From the NCBI GenBank assembly GCA_032622095.1, contig CP136064.1:184432209-184496208 (forward strand): a stretch of 64,000 nucleotides of DNA, given 5' to 3'. Positions 33,361 through 44,430 of this stretch are shown in pieces. Numbering within the stretch: position 1 is the stretch's first letter; each line of letters opens with the position of its first letter. The notes under the pieces are model-generated. The model worked only from the letters and a program-made list of their open reading frames with translations. It was not told the DNA's origin and did no database searches. The DNA comes from Siphonodentalium dalli (lineage: Eukaryota > Mollusca > Scaphopoda > Gadilida > Siphonodentaliidae). Made by a program: the position numbers and the translations under genes.

Positions 33361-35454
33361 TGGGTGGTTCTCCCTTAAACGAGCAAATTGATGTCTCGTG
33401 TACAATTGTTCCATAAAAATATGATTGTGCCACAAACAAGACCTATTGTGGCGTTCCATTTCACTGATGAGCATGTGGCACACCGTTATGATATAACAGT
33501 ATTGTAATATATCAACACATGCCTTTAGTTACATGATCAAAACAGCGAGAAAACACGAAAATCGCACTGTCTCATCGCCTAACTGCGAAATTTCATTTTA
33601 TTCCTATTAAGTTATCTTACCTCTAATTGACAAACAACGTGCACTGTTATGTTATTTCTTGGACTCTTTATCTATTAATATCATTTATGATGCACGTTTT
33701 TCGTGGTTTGATGTAAATATTGACTCTGAAACATCGAAAATCGCCTGTCTCTAGAAATGTCCACACCGCGACATTATTTACAATATAGGCCATCCCGGTT
33801 CCATTTTAACTAAGGGCAACAACCTACCATACGGATAAGAAAGTTTTGCCTTTTGACAATTTGTTTTGAAGATTTTGGACAATATAAAGAATCGAAACAC
33901 ATGAAAAATGAGACGAAAATATGTGTACCCTCCAGCGAACCTTAATTAATGTCCACACCGCGACGCTATCAAAGGAACTAGAAAACATGTCGGGAGACTA
34001 CCAAAATTGCTCAAATAGTACACATGGGGTGAAGAATCGTGAATAAAAACGAACGGACGCCTGACATAAACAGAAAATGAAAAAAAATGAAGAAAATATC
34101 AAAATTGTCCACACCGCGACATGTCCACACCGCGACGCAGAATAGCGTTACAGCCATCCACAGACACATTTCACGCTTAGAATATTTGGGTGGTTATGTT
34201 GTAAAATGGGTCAACACGATGTACATACACATATAGTTGTTATTGTATCCGGGGGGGGGGGGGTTGTGAGTGAGTTGGTGGGGGGGGGGGGTGTACTCAG
34301 AGAGAAGCAGATGACAATTTAAAAATCAATTGTTTCGGTACTTTTCAACAATCGTACTGCCTGTGGGACGATTTCCGGCTCGTGTGGTATAGCAAAGGCG
34401 TCAATGACACATTTTGGGCCATCGTAATATCTCACTGACAATTCTATCTGATTGAGCTCATCGAAAAACCCCTAAATACAAAATTTCAGTTCGATATCTT
34501 GAAACATGTAAGAGAAATCCATCGACATTGTTTTCTATTGTAAATTCTCTTTGCAATTTGGCGAACCCTTTGAGGAACAGAGTTTGATTGACGTATGTTC
34601 ACGTTGTCTACATCAGAGGTCAAATGGAAACTGTTCAAACTGCCTTCGGATTATGTGAGCTTGACATCTGTGGAAACTTTCCCAATAAAAAAATCAACAC
34701 CGTCTAGCAGGGAATCCACTTCAAATTTTCGTTTTTTCATAACTAGGGTCAGTTCCGCACTAAAAAAATATTGTCATTTTTTCAATCACACTTAAAATTT
34801 CTAAACAGCCACAACAGACTTCACCTTTAATGAATGGGCCTCTTGGCAAATGAAGTTTGTGGGAGAATGATTCCTTGAATTTTTGTCAACAGTTTACATT
34901 TAATTCATGCAACCAATCACAGCCCAGAGTGTTTTAACTGTGAAACTCTATACTCCTCCCGCAACCGCAGGGGGGAGCTGCCTATAGTATTTACACCAGT
35001 GTAACCTATATTCAAATGGCTGTATATCATAGACGACTCAACGTGCGGAGCTGCGCGATACGTCGTTTGGACGGATACACCATCGACTACTCCATGATGT
35101 ACAAGTTGAATATATACACATAACGATAATTCAACTATTAAAGGGCACATGTCAACAAAGTGGCTCAATTTTGTTTGGTTTCCATTAATCATGATATTCG
35201 AATTAAACACAAGTTTTGGAGAAAGAGCGAATTTGACAATGACGTCGCCCTGATTCAACCCAAAAACGTCATTGGCACATGCCGTAATGAACGTCCTTGA
35301 TTGACCTTGATCTTGCCCTATAATTTTGCCAACTGTCATTTTTGTGGTCACCAATATCTGTGCTACATACTCCTTAAAATTCATCGGCATGTGACATATT
35401 TAATTTTTTCAGAATTTTATGGACGAATTTGTTCATTTAAGGGAGAATCACCCA
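33361..35454. mobile_element. 2.1 kb TIR element, unit 2 of the dimer
   Basis: Repeats unit 1 with an offset of 2102 before and 2094 after the first poly-G run. The 8-bp difference is fully explained by 21 versus 13 G residues, and both encoded short frames are identical. The junction reads CACCCA|TGGGTG with no spacer and no TA between the units. The same four 15-bp TGTCCACACCGCGAC motifs recur. Confidence 0.88.
34917..35390 (-). CDS. Second copy of the unrecognised 157-codon frame, unit 2 (tentative)
   Basis: Identical in translation to 32823-33296. No independent evidence of coding function; listed so that both copies can be compared. Confidence 0.3.
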   Translation of the reverse strand: MPMNFKEYVAQILVTTKMTVGKIIGQDQGQSRTFITACANDVFGLNQGDVIVKFALSPKLVFNSNIMINGNQTKLSHFVDMCPLIVELSLCVYIQLVHHGVVDGVSVQTTYRAAPHVESSMIYSHLNIGYTGVNTIGSSPLRLREEYRVSQLKHSGL

Positions 35455-35777
35455 TATTCATCTTGTTCCAACAACTTTCAAAACAGAAATGACCCAAGCG
35501 TATTTCCTGTACAATTTAAATGAAACGCACGGGCGCCGCTGAAAACACATCGTTTTTTAGCCAATCACAACGATTATTTCTAGAAGAGGTGCCTCGAAAA
35601 GTCAACGGGGGAATTTCATAACAAGACAAGACATTACCAGAGTACTCCATGCACAGAAATCGAGTACGCCCAATACGAATTACACCACGAAATGTTTTCT
35701 CACCTGAGACCGAAAAAGCGCAGCATTTCGTTGACTATTCAGTCGAATTGTGACCATAAACTTTCAGTCGTATTACA

Positions 35778-35928
35778 AAAGAAATAAATACACGGTGTAT
35801 CGGTGTGTATGGTCAAGTTGTACCACAAAAAACTGATTGTAGGACTCCGCTACGCGTCGTCCTACAATCAGTTTTTTGTGGTACAACTTGACCATACACA
35901 CCTCTACACCGTGTATTTATTTCTTAAA
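35778..35928. mobile_element. Perfect-looking fold-back hairpin with about 62 bp arms
   Basis: AAATAAATACACGGTGTA..GGTGTGTATGGTC, AAGTTGTACCACAAAAAACTG and ATTGTAGGA are mirrored after a 15-base centre (CTCCGCTACGCGTCG). The pairing is almost complete. The arms end in AAAGAAATAAAT / ATTTATTTCTT. GTACCACGAAAAAAATCGG at about 30805 is a related word, so similar elements exist nearby. Confidence 0.75.
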
Positions 35929-36172
35929 TATACCTTCCGTTGATGGCGATTTGAACAAATATGAATATTTCTGCAACGAACGCCACACGTGCCTTTAATC
36001 ACTTTTTTTTCGGAGGTTACGAATTGGTTATGGTACGAAATTACTTACTCCAAAAAAAAAAAAGACTACCAGAGAAGATATACCACTACCATCTTGGTAC
36101 ATATTATATATATACAGTAAATAATGAATTGAAATGGATTTAAGAAGGTAATGGATATATTTGTATACGCAC

Positions 36173-36397
36173 CTGGGGTACTGGCAAATATCTCCAAATT
36201 TGCGCTGTGTTCCAACTCATTACTGACAGTGCCGCATCCCCTGCCGTGATTCACAGCGGAACACATCAATATGTCGATATCGAAGTGGAAGCCGTCCTTA
36301 CATTGGTATCGATATGGTGTGTTGTTGATGCAGTGATAGTACGTAGCACACTCATTGTCATCTCGGAAATAACCGTATAGTTTGGGGCAAGTGAACA
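36173..36397 (-). CDS. CBM14 exon 6 of minus-strand gene
   Basis: A 225-nt phase 1-1 exon with acceptor AATATATTCCAG and donor GTGCGT. The CBM14 spacing is C-x12-C-x5-C-x9-C-x12-C-x8-C, with blocks CPKLYGYFRDDNEC, ATYYHCINNTPYRYQC and CKDGFHFDIDILMC. A hydrophilic tail of about 23 residues precedes the donor. GYFRD and the TYYHC aromatic pair are the features shared with exons 1, 3, 4 and 5. That points to internal exon duplication within this gene. It joins exon 5 through GTG. Confidence 0.92.
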
Positions 36398-36434
36398 CTG
36401 GAATATATTGTGTAATTATCTGATTAACTATAAG

Positions 36435-36618
36435 TTATATACTAAATTATCGAGTAGTTCCCTTAGGAAATGTTCAGATAGTAGGCTCAACAAATGACCA
36501 TCGGAACATTTCTCACCAGTATTTGAATTCTTCTGCATGCACCCCTCCAAATGAATGATAGAATATTATAATATATACTTTTATGACTGGATGGGAGAAT
36601 ACATTTAGTGTATAGCAA
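36435..36618 (+). mobile_element. CCCTTTCTATACTAAAT-type MITE, copy 3
   Basis: TATACTAAATTATCGAGTAG, TTCCCTTAGGAAATGTTCAG and AATACATTTAGTGTATAGCA identify the family. Both termini are eroded. It sits about 40 bp upstream (5' on the minus strand) of exon 6. Confidence 0.7.
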
Positions 36619-36776
36619 GTGTTAAGCCACATTCAATGACCACTTGTGCGACAATTAGATCCGGTTCTGAGGGTCAAAATGGGTAAAACAAATACGTAAA
36701 ATACTTTATACGGATTTATATGTCGCAAGACGACGAGAAAAATCTGACACATACATGTACTATTCTCCTCGATTGA

Positions 36777-37298
36777 AAGGCACGGGCGGCGTTCGTTGCA
36801 GAAATATTCATATTTGTTCAAATCGCCATCAACAGAAGGAATATTAAAATATATAGTTTTTTGTTCATATGCCAAACATAATCAGCGCGTAAATAGTATA
36901 TTGTCGTCAAGACGTACGATGGTGTACGTAAACAAGAGCCTGATCGTGTTACAGAAGTTGTGCTTCTGTTTACATAACACAGCGCAATTCTATTGGTTAA
37001 TCACACACAAATGATATAAACGCTCTTTATTATTTCCATATCAGGAAAACAGTAACAAAAAACGCTCTTTATGTTTACCATATCCGGATCGAAACAAAAG
37101 CCAGGTAACGTAACGTTTTTTGCTTTTGTTTACATAGCACAGGAACAAAAATTGACAATAACATACTGTTTGTGCCATATTTCTGATTGGTATAAGAACA
37201 AGATCTGTCTATATTTTACTATTCTTTCTGTTTATAGCGGTTTTTGACGGAGGTGAATATTTTAACAGCATACCGACCGCCAACGCCGCCCGTATCTT
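36777..37298 (-). mobile_element. TTAA MITE family N, inverted copy
   Basis: The left end AAGGCACGGGCGGCGTTCG and right end AACGCCGCCCGTATCTT mirror the copy at 22285-22805. Internal words match throughout in reverse complement (CGTCAAGACGTACGATGGTG; CGCTCTTTATGTTTACCATA). Flanks are TTGA and TGAA, which look like decayed TTAA sites. Confidence 0.75.
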
Positions 37299-37299
37299 T

Positions 37300-37909
37300 G
37301 AACGACGAACAGCGTTCCTTGTTAATTTTTTTCCCGATATGTTAAAAATAAAGCGCGTCTGTCTAACTTATATAGGGAAATTAAAAACAGCTGGAAATTC
37401 GCTATGGTAGGATTTTCCCGTTTATATATAAAGCCTAAGGATCGCAATATTTCGAGTATTTATTGACCCGTCTTATCCTTCCTGGCAAATTATACGTATA
37501 CTTATTTTGTTATGTTCAAATGAGCCATGTGCGACTAATGAAAATATGGGATGTATAAACAATTACACAAGGGTGCTCTATAGCATTTACGTTAATTTTC
37601 CTCTAAAATTTGCAAGAAACGGAATTGGGTGACTGTGCCACACCCAAGTCTTTCGTGAAATCAGGCTGTGATCGACAATTTCTGGAATTACTGGCTGACC
37701 ATTTTCTAGACACGAAACGAAACGAATGAACTGTTTTTCCGTTGTTATATTTCTGATTAAACTGTCATCTACTCTAGAAATAAAGGGCCGTTTGGGACAT
37801 ACACCGAGTTTTCATGTCATTTATGCCTCAGAACTTTTGATCACGCACAAGTGTAATTTTTCTCTCAGAACGGATCCCTTTTGCATACGATTTGCCTCAG
37901 CCAGATTAC
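37300..37909. other. Intron sequence, no gene recognised
   Basis: No coding or repeat structure was recognised. The following 37910-38060 is a weak third copy of repeat X (TTGTCAACTTCCAATTGGG, CAATAAAACGA). Confidence 0.4.
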
Positions 37910-38211
37910 GAAACTTTTCCAGTTATATATATAATATTTATGCAGATATATTTGCATAGCCCGTATGTGTTACTCTTTATACTGTTATGTGATTTGTCAA
38001 CTTCCAATTGGGCAATGCGTTTCACATACCAATAAAACGAACCGGCGTCACATCTTGTTGACATTTATGTGAGTATAAATGCGGTAAATAGCAGGAAACG
38101 ACTCACATAAGCTTACACGCTTGATGTCGAATCTGATCCAGGATGAAACACACACTTATTGTACATGTATAGTACTTATTATTGTTGCATTATTCGTGGA
38201 ATAAATACTGT

Positions 38212-38394
38212 TTAAATTTAATGCCGTAGATTGCATAACTGAGTGTGTTTTTGAATGCGCGGTCATAGCCTAATCCATCAATAATTCACAGGTCGAATAT
38301 TCGGCTAATTTAATGCGGTAGATAGCATAACTGGGTGTGTTTTTGAGTGCGCGGTCATATACTAATCCATCAATAATTCACAGGTAGAATATCC
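38212..38394 (+). repeat. Tandem duplication, two about 96 bp units
   Basis: Both units contain TTTAATGC.GTAGAT.GCATAACTG, GTGTGTTTTTGA.TGCGCGGTCAT and CTAATCCATCAATAATTCACAGGT. The second starts near 38307. They differ at only a few positions. Confidence 0.8.
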
Positions 38395-38482
38395 AATCTG
38401 CAGACGTATTTCAGAATAAATATTTAAGTGAGTTTGTAGAAACTGATAGCGAACAAAATATATAAATATTAGAAATGAATAC

Positions 38483-38600
38483 AGTTTGAGTGTGTTTTAT
38501 CGAGGGGTATGTCGCTGATGCCGTATGAGCGCATTTATAGTGTGAACCACAGCTCAACGGCCACTGCTCTATAGAACCTTCAACAAAACACTCAAACTCC
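38483..38600. mobile_element. Tiny TIR element (about 118 bp)
   Basis: AGTTTGAGTGTGTTTTATCG faces AACAAAACACTCAAACT, giving about 15 bp inverted ends. It lies about 55 bp beyond the donor of exon 5 of the minus-strand gene. Confidence 0.55.
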
Positions 38601-38653
38601 ATCAGATTCTTAAATGATTATAATTTTACAGCCACATGTGAGCGTATACATAC

Positions 38654-38878
38654 CCTCCGGGACGACGGATTGATAATCAACTTCTGCAGTGTCATCTGGT
38701 CTTTGTTGATCACATTCCTGTACATATTCAGCATCGACGCATTGATGTTCGAATAGACTGAAAAACTGGCCATCTTCGCACTGCCGCCTGTAAGGCATGT
38801 TGTCGTCACAGTGGTAGTACACGCTGCAATCGTAGCTATCTCGGAAATATCCTTGTGGCATGGGACAGTCAAACTCAT
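38654..38878 (-). CDS. CBM14 exon 5 of minus-strand gene
   Basis: A 225-nt phase 1-1 exon with acceptor CTGAATTTCCAG and strong donor GTATGT. The CBM14 spacing is C-x12-C-x5-C-x9-C-x12-C-x8-C, with blocks CPMPQGYFRDSYDC, SVYYHCDDNMPYRRQC and CEDGQFFSLFEHQC. The acidic tail (PDDTAEVDYQSVVPE) is a likely inter-domain linker. Same length as exon 6 and closest to it in sequence. It joins exon 4 through AAT. Extracellular chitin binding is inferred from the family. Confidence 0.92.
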
Positions 38879-39110
38879 CTGGAAATTCAGAAGTTCAAAC
38901 TTTATCATTGATATTTGAAGTGGAGTTTACTTTGGTGTATTTCTCCAAGGTTTTTTCATTAGTTTCTTGTTACTTTTTTATGAAATTTGACACATATTAT
39001 TTACCATCACGGAGACCTGTGCACTTGAACTTGTGAGGTAATTCATAATGATTTCACAGTTGTTGTTCTTTCTTTCGAATACAAATATGTTTAATATGGC
39101 TATATACCCT

Positions 39111-39356
39111 TAAAGGGGTACTGTGTCCTAAAGTCATTTATGGGACCATCTCATTTTATACTCAACAGAATATATACAACAAATGAATGAAAATGAGCCA
39201 TGGGTTAGTGCAAAATACGCTCATGTGCTCTATGAACGATGCAAACAACATGGTATTTATAATGAAAATTAATTTATGACTCTGCTGCATAAATTATGTT
39301 GAATATAAAAGGAAATGGTCCAATAAATTGCCGGATTCAGTGTACAGTACCTCTTT
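39111..39356. mobile_element. 246 bp MITE with about 55 bp TIRs (GGTACTGT type)
   Basis: TAAAGGGGTACTGT.. and GGACCATCTCATTTTATACTC are mirrored by GGAAATGGTCCAATAAATTG and ACAGTACCTCTTTA. AT-rich and non-coding, with a partial relative at 28690. AAAGGGG at the outer edge resembles the CCCTTT/TTAA group but exact TTAA flanks are not certain. Confidence 0.7.
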
Positions 39357-39814
39357 AATTCAGCAAATTTGAAACGCGGGATGTATCCTTATACATGCAG
39401 TCATGACTGGGATATCTAGTCCCACCTCTAGTTTATTTTTACTTTTAATTTGTTGTCGTTTTTTTTCCATTTTCTTAACGAATGGCCCCTGTGAATATAG
39501 GCACCTATCGCACACTGAACGACGACAGATAATTATTACGAAAAGCTATATGTAGTCGTAATTTTTTCGGATGGTCCAAAAACTTGTTCGTATAATTGAC
39601 GACAACGAGTCCGTTTGTAAGACAATCGTGTTTGCAACTCGCAGTAATTATGTCACACCTTAGCGCTTTGTGTTTGGCAAGATTCTCGAGTTGCATGACG
39701 ACGAACGATTTGCTTACCACTAATATGTAAAAATTAAGGCCACGTGATGATCACAATTTAAGGACATAATCTTAGAAACATCTTCAACATTACAGAGCTG
39801 AGAAACGATTGCAA

Positions 39815-39918
39815 AGTATGTAATGTATGTATGTAATGTATGCATGTATGTATGCATGCATGCATGTATGTATGTATGTATGTATGTAATGTAATGTATG
39901 CATGTATGTATGTATGTA
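39815..39918 (+). repeat. ATGT/ATGC microsatellite
   Basis: A mixed (ATGT)n, (ATGC)n and GTAATGT array. It resumes as ATCATGCATGCATGCATGTA at 40884-40903, on the far side of the element inserted at 39923. Confidence 0.85.
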
Positions 39919-39922
39919 TTAA

Positions 39923-40879
39923 GGGTCAGACGCACGTTTTGCCAAAATTTCCTGGTATTTCAAAAAGTATTTTCTCTAAATCTATCAGGAATATCTTTGT
40001 GAAATTTTGTACAAGAGATTATTGTGGTACCATACATAAGAACCATTGGACATTTGGTTATTATAATCTCATTTACTTTACTTTTATGACCTGAAAAATC
40101 TTTAAAATTTCACTGTGTTCAGGTACCGAGAACTACTGTAAAACATATTTTTTTCGAAAGTGCATTTCATATATACATGATATCATATCTGAAGATCATG
40201 AGAGGAGACTTAATTTTTCTTGATTCATGAAATTAAATGATTATTTTCATTCAGAAAGACAACTACCATAAATAATTTTTTATTATTGAGAATTTTCATG
40301 CCATGCTTGTTGGTCATTGAAAAATTGGGCTCAGTTGAGTTCTGGGTCATGGGTTCATAACCAAGTTAAATCTGACCACCATATCTCTTAACACTGTGGC
40401 CTAATTTCTGTTGATTGCTCCCTGCTTGAGTGGACAGCACCACATTTGAACATTTGTTTTCATTGGGCTGGCATATTTGTGACTGCTTTATTCTTCATTA
40501 TAATACATGGGGTATGATGCTATAATATGCAATTAAAAAGCTAACTCAACATTATGATACAAATGAAGCCTCCTCTCATGGAGTCAAGACAATAAGCTAT
40601 TTGATGGTTGACATGTTGTTTGAAATTATAAATTTTTCTGGCAGTTCTCGGTACCTAAAGGGACAGAAACGAAACAAATATTTTCAACCTCTCAAATGTA
40701 TTAAAATCCATTATAGTTATTGTCTCTTTATAATTGCTCTGATTCTATATATAATGAAAATTATCATATGTAAAATTCAAGATTTTTCACCAGATAGATC
40801 CAGAGAAATTCTTTGTTGAAAATCACTTGCCATTTCTGGCTGGATTTACTGTGATTTATGCAAAACGTGCGTCTCCCCC
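39923..40879. mobile_element. 0.96 kb TTAA element inserted in a microsatellite
   Basis: TTAA flanks both sides (39919-39922 and 40880-40883). Ends are GGG.CAGACGCACGTTTTGC and GCAAAACGTGCGTC..CCC. The inverted homology extends inward about 200 bp with gaps, for example AGGTACCGAGAACTACTG at 40123 against CAG.TTCTCGGTACCT at 40641. It has no transposase. The GGG..CCC ends with TTAA fit a piggyBac-like non-autonomous element. Confidence 0.75.
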
Positions 40880-41065
40880 TTAAATCATGCATGCATGCAT
40901 GTATTGTTCATAATTTGAACCTGTAATCGTAATAACGAATAGGGAACCACAACGGATATAAAGAACACACATGATAGTGACGTAGTACCCTATTCGTAAT
41001 AATTATTTGTCGTCGTTCATTATTCGAAAGGTGTATATTGAGTACTGAGTAGAGTGAGCCCTTAC

Positions 41066-41269
41066 TTTGTGATTGATATTTTTCGATGGTAGGACAATCT
41101 GTGACGTAATCATCGAGTACACACATCTGTGTCAGGGAGTCATAAAATGTTCCTTTGTCACACTGGTGTCTGAATGGGAATCCATTGACGCATAGATAAT
41201 AAACACTGCAGTCCGTCTGATCTCTAAAATATCCTTCCGCCTTGGGACATTTTAACCCATCAACTTTAC
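41066..41269 (-). CDS. CBM14 exon 4 of minus-strand gene
   Basis: A 204-nt phase 1-1 exon with acceptor TTGTTATTCCAG and donor GTAAGG. The CBM14 spacing is C-x12-C-x5-C-x9-C-x12-C-x8-C, with blocks CPKAEGYFRDQTDC, SVYYLCVNGFPFRHQC and CDKGTFYDSLTQMC. A short polar tail follows (PTIEKYQSQ). It joins exon 3 through GGT. The 9.8 kb intron 5' of it contains the entire 7.6 kb inverted-arm element. Confidence 0.92.
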
Positions 41270-41284
41270 CTGGAATAACAATAA

Positions 41285-42147
41285 AGATGGTGTATCTCTT
41301 CCTTGAACTTTCTGTATGTATGCAAGGTGAAAAGCAATAATTGTTAGTTAGAGAGACAAGTAACTGTTGTCATTTAGATTTTTTTTGTTACAATTATTTT
41401 TTCACCGAATTTGGACAGAACATGCGGCTAATTGTTTAGGACATTACACGGTTCAGGTGTGATATGGGTATGTTTTTCAATAAAGAAAAGCTATCTTTTA
41501 AAGCACATCTCGTGAGATATGTGTAATTCCATATATATACTATCCTATAAGAGCATATATGGTTTTACGCGAGACAAACACAGCTGCATCCGCGCACACA
41601 AACATTATATACTTAAAGGTACGAGGCAGGGGCTCAGTAGAATAGATCACTTCTTTCTTTCACTGTACTTCGATTTTTTGTTTGACATTATGAAATGTGA
41701 GTCATCCTTGTGTACTTGCGTTGAAATGCTACACTGAGGAGTTTTAATCATATCACTACCGATAAATAACGAAAGGGATATGTATATGCGTGAAGTACAA
41801 AGAGAAGAGGTACATATATGATAGCGCACAATTTTGGGCGAAAAGAGGAAATTGGCCATTTGTCTATGTAACACGCATGTGGCTACTTTAAACTTTAAAG
41901 TGTTTTTTTGTTCACTATGAACTATTACCATTCCATAATGTTCTGTTATGTTCCGTTATTCTGGGTATCCCCCTTGATATATGGTTAAAATAAATATAAA
42001 CCCTAGTTCTAATTTGTGAAATGATTATATAAGGTTACGATATGAAGGTAAAAGTTGTGTGGCGTCATGTGCGATTTGTTTTAAGCGGATACCTGCATGT
42101 AGTGAGATAATCAATGTGCGAGAGGTTTTATATACACGGGGCGTTCA
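41285..42147. other. Intron sequence, no gene recognised
   Basis: Short frames on both strands have no motif. No repeat structure was recognised. Confidence 0.4.
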
Positions 42148-42390
42148 ACCATTTCTCTACTAGATACTTATTGACGAGCAGTTCCCTTAGGAAATGTTCA
42201 GATAATAAGTTCAACAAACATCGCTTTTTGAAATTATTATCTGAACAATTCCCACCAATGAATATGAATAATTCTGGTCTTGTATTATCTGTTTTCTTTC
42301 GTCTGCTATTTATTACATGAACACCACTCTGAATGAACAACAGACCGTTCCAATATATATTTTATAAGTTTATTCAGTATGGAAAGGTTT
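42148..42390 (+). mobile_element. CCCTTTCTATACTAAAT-type MITE, copy 4
   Basis: Contains ACTTATTGACGAGCAGTTCC, CTTAGGAAATGTTCAGATAA and ATTATCTGAACAATTCCCAC, and ends near TTCAGTATGGAAAGGTTTG. The internal hairpin of the family is well kept. Confidence 0.75.
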
Positions 42391-42670
42391 GAAGGCTTTC
42401 TGTAGCTCATTCCGATTACGTCTATCGGCCTCCGTAAATGCTTTCAAGCTGATGACTTGAGTCGTAACTGTCTCAATTGACCCAAAAACCATGGCGGCGT
42501 CCATTCTGAAATGCAATTCAACTGCACATCTGATCATATTTGACTCGAAGAGCCACATAAAACCAAATTAACTTGGCAATGCAGAGGAATAGGTTAACAT
42601 AAAATCGAATATATATACCTATATTTCCGCCAATACTGAATTTCAAGTCAACAAGGCAAGAAGATAGAGG

Positions 42671-43246
42671 GCCTCGTTCGCGTCACATCTAAAAATAGAA
42701 TCTTTGGGTCTAAAATTGGTTGTGGATGCCTCGTTAGATTCACATCTAAAAATAGAATCTTTGGGGTCTAAAATTGGTTGTGGGTGTCTCGTTACCTTCA
42801 CATCTAAAAATAGAATCTTTGGGTCTAAAATTGGTTGTGGGTGTCTCGTTCGCCTCACATCTCAAAATAGAATCTTTGGGTCTAAAATTGGTTGTACTAA
42901 AATATTCACAAAAACCCCAAACTTCCAAAATATCAAAACTTCCAAAAAAAAATTTCAAAACCCAAAACTTCCAAAATTTCAAAAACTTCCAAAATTTCAA
43001 AAACTTTCAAATATTTCAAAAATTTCAAAAACTTCCAAAATTTCCAGAATTTCCAAAACTTCCAAAATTTCAAAAACTTCCAAAATTTCCAAAAACTTAC
43101 AAAATTTCCAAAACTCCAAAAATTTCCAAAACTTCCAAAATTTCCAAAATTTCCAAAACTTCCAAAATTTCCAAAACTCCAAAAATTTCCAAAACTTCCA
43201 AAATTTCAAAAACTTCAAAAATTTCCAAAACTTCCAAAATTTCAAT
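42671..43246 (+). repeat. Left-arm subterminal tandem repeats
   Basis: Four about 57-bp units (CACATCTAAAAATAGAATC, TTTGGGTCTAAAATTGGTTG) at 42671-42900 are followed by an 18-19 bp minisatellite of AAAACTTCCAAAATTTC at 42900-43246. The mirrored version is at 49655-50230. Long frames here (for example 42704-43306) merely translate the repeats. Confidence 0.85.
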
Positions 43247-43876
43247 ATAATGAAGATGACGAGCAACCAATTTTCGACTGGCCTGAGGCATTACGTTATG
43301 GAATGAATAACGACAGCGGATCAGAATGCATACATATAGTACGTCACTTGGACATTTTATCAGTTTATCACGTGATCACTAAATGTGGCAATCGGGTATC
43401 CACCGATGCCTGCAATGTATTATTTATAATAATTGGACTCATTGATCTCACGTAAATAATACTCTTAGTTGTTCCAATAAAATAGTTATCAAATTCGATC
43501 ACCAATAGATTTGACTGTGGAATGTAATGACCTTTAACTTATTTATCGATCTAAAGGGACACTCATTATGAATGAATGTTAACAATACAAGCGCACGAAT
43601 GAAGAGCGTTGAACATATACGAAATTACTACACGAATGAATTGAACCTTGAAATTTATATTTCACATCTTACCAACAACAGCTACAGACATAATCATAGT
43701 ATTATACTGTCTTGCATGTACACACACTATGACATCATTAAAGGCGGACAATCCACTCACGGTGTGACAACAGATACGGACATAGGCATAGTGTTATACA
43801 GTCTTCTATGTACCCACGCTATGACACCATTAACGTACATTGGATGTTAGGTCTATGACTCTTGAGTATGCACCAA

Positions 43877-44430
43877 TCAATGAGCAAATGAGCAATAAAA
43901 ATGAGCAAATGAGCAAAAAAATGAGCAAATGAGCAATAAAATGAGCAAATGAGCAAGAAAATGAGCAAATGAGCAAGAAAATGAGCAAATGAGCAAGAAA
44001 ATGAGCAAATGAGCAAGAAATGAGCAAATGAGCAAGAAAATGAGCAAATGAGCAATAAAAATGAGCAAATGAGCAATAAAAATGAGCAAATGAGCAAAAA
44101 AATGAGCAAATGAGCAAGAAAATGAGCAAATGAGCAATAAAAATGAGCAAATGAGCAAGAAAATGAGCAAATGAGCAAGAAAATGAGCAAATGAGCAATA
44201 AAAATGAGCAAATGAGCAAAAAAATGAGCAAATGAGCAAAAAAATGAGCAAATGAGCAAAAAAATGAGCAAATGAGCAAGAAAATGAGCAAATGAGCAAT
44301 AAAAATGAGCAAATGAGCAATAAAAATGAGCAAATGAGCAATAAAAATGAGCAAATGAGCAAAAAAATGAGCAAATGAGCAAAAAAATGAGCAAATGAGC
44401 AAAAAAATGAGCAAATGAGCAAAAAAATGA
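43877..44430 (+). repeat. ATGAGCAA minisatellite, left arm
   Basis: About 28 units of 19-20 bp of the form ATGAGCAAATGAGCAA(A/T/G)AAA. The long minus-strand frames of 187-194 codons (FAHLLIFIAHLL type) arise from this repeat in three phases and are not genes. Confidence 0.9.

Larger units (their letters stand above)
30694..35776. mobile_element. Insertion carrying the dimeric 2.1 kb element, ends TTGTAATACGAC
   Basis: TTGTAATACGAC at 30694 faces GTCGTATTACAA at about 35765-35776. These short inverted ends delimit the sequence that splits the family-N MITE. Between the ends lie about 560 bp of unique sequence, the two 2.1 kb units, and about 300 bp before the right end. Whether this is one element that hosted a later insertion or a coincidence of short repeats needs an empty site elsewhere. 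Confidence 0.4.
29590..35993 (+). mobile_element. TTAA MITE family N, copy split by at least two insertions
   Basis: Family-N sequence appears in three pieces in correct order: 29598-29925, 30635-30695 and about 35930-35993 (ending GTGCCT|TTAA). Together they correspond to most of the intact copy at 22285-22805, minus about 85 bp at the 5' end. The first gap holds a 0.7 kb insertion flanked by AATAT. The second gap holds about 5.2 kb, including the dimeric element. The order of insertion events is therefore readable. Confidence 0.75.

Noticed and set aside
31259-35454. Dimer as a pure assembly artefact
   Set aside because: Not excluded, but the junction falls exactly at the TIR tips and the poly-G runs differ, which a simple read-overlap error would not predict. 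Kept as a finding with that caveat.
42704-43306. 200-codon plus-strand frame rich in Lys, Phe, Gln, Asn
   Set aside because: It is the translation of the AAAACTTCCAAAATTTC minisatellite. Equivalent frames exist in other phases and in the mirrored arm.
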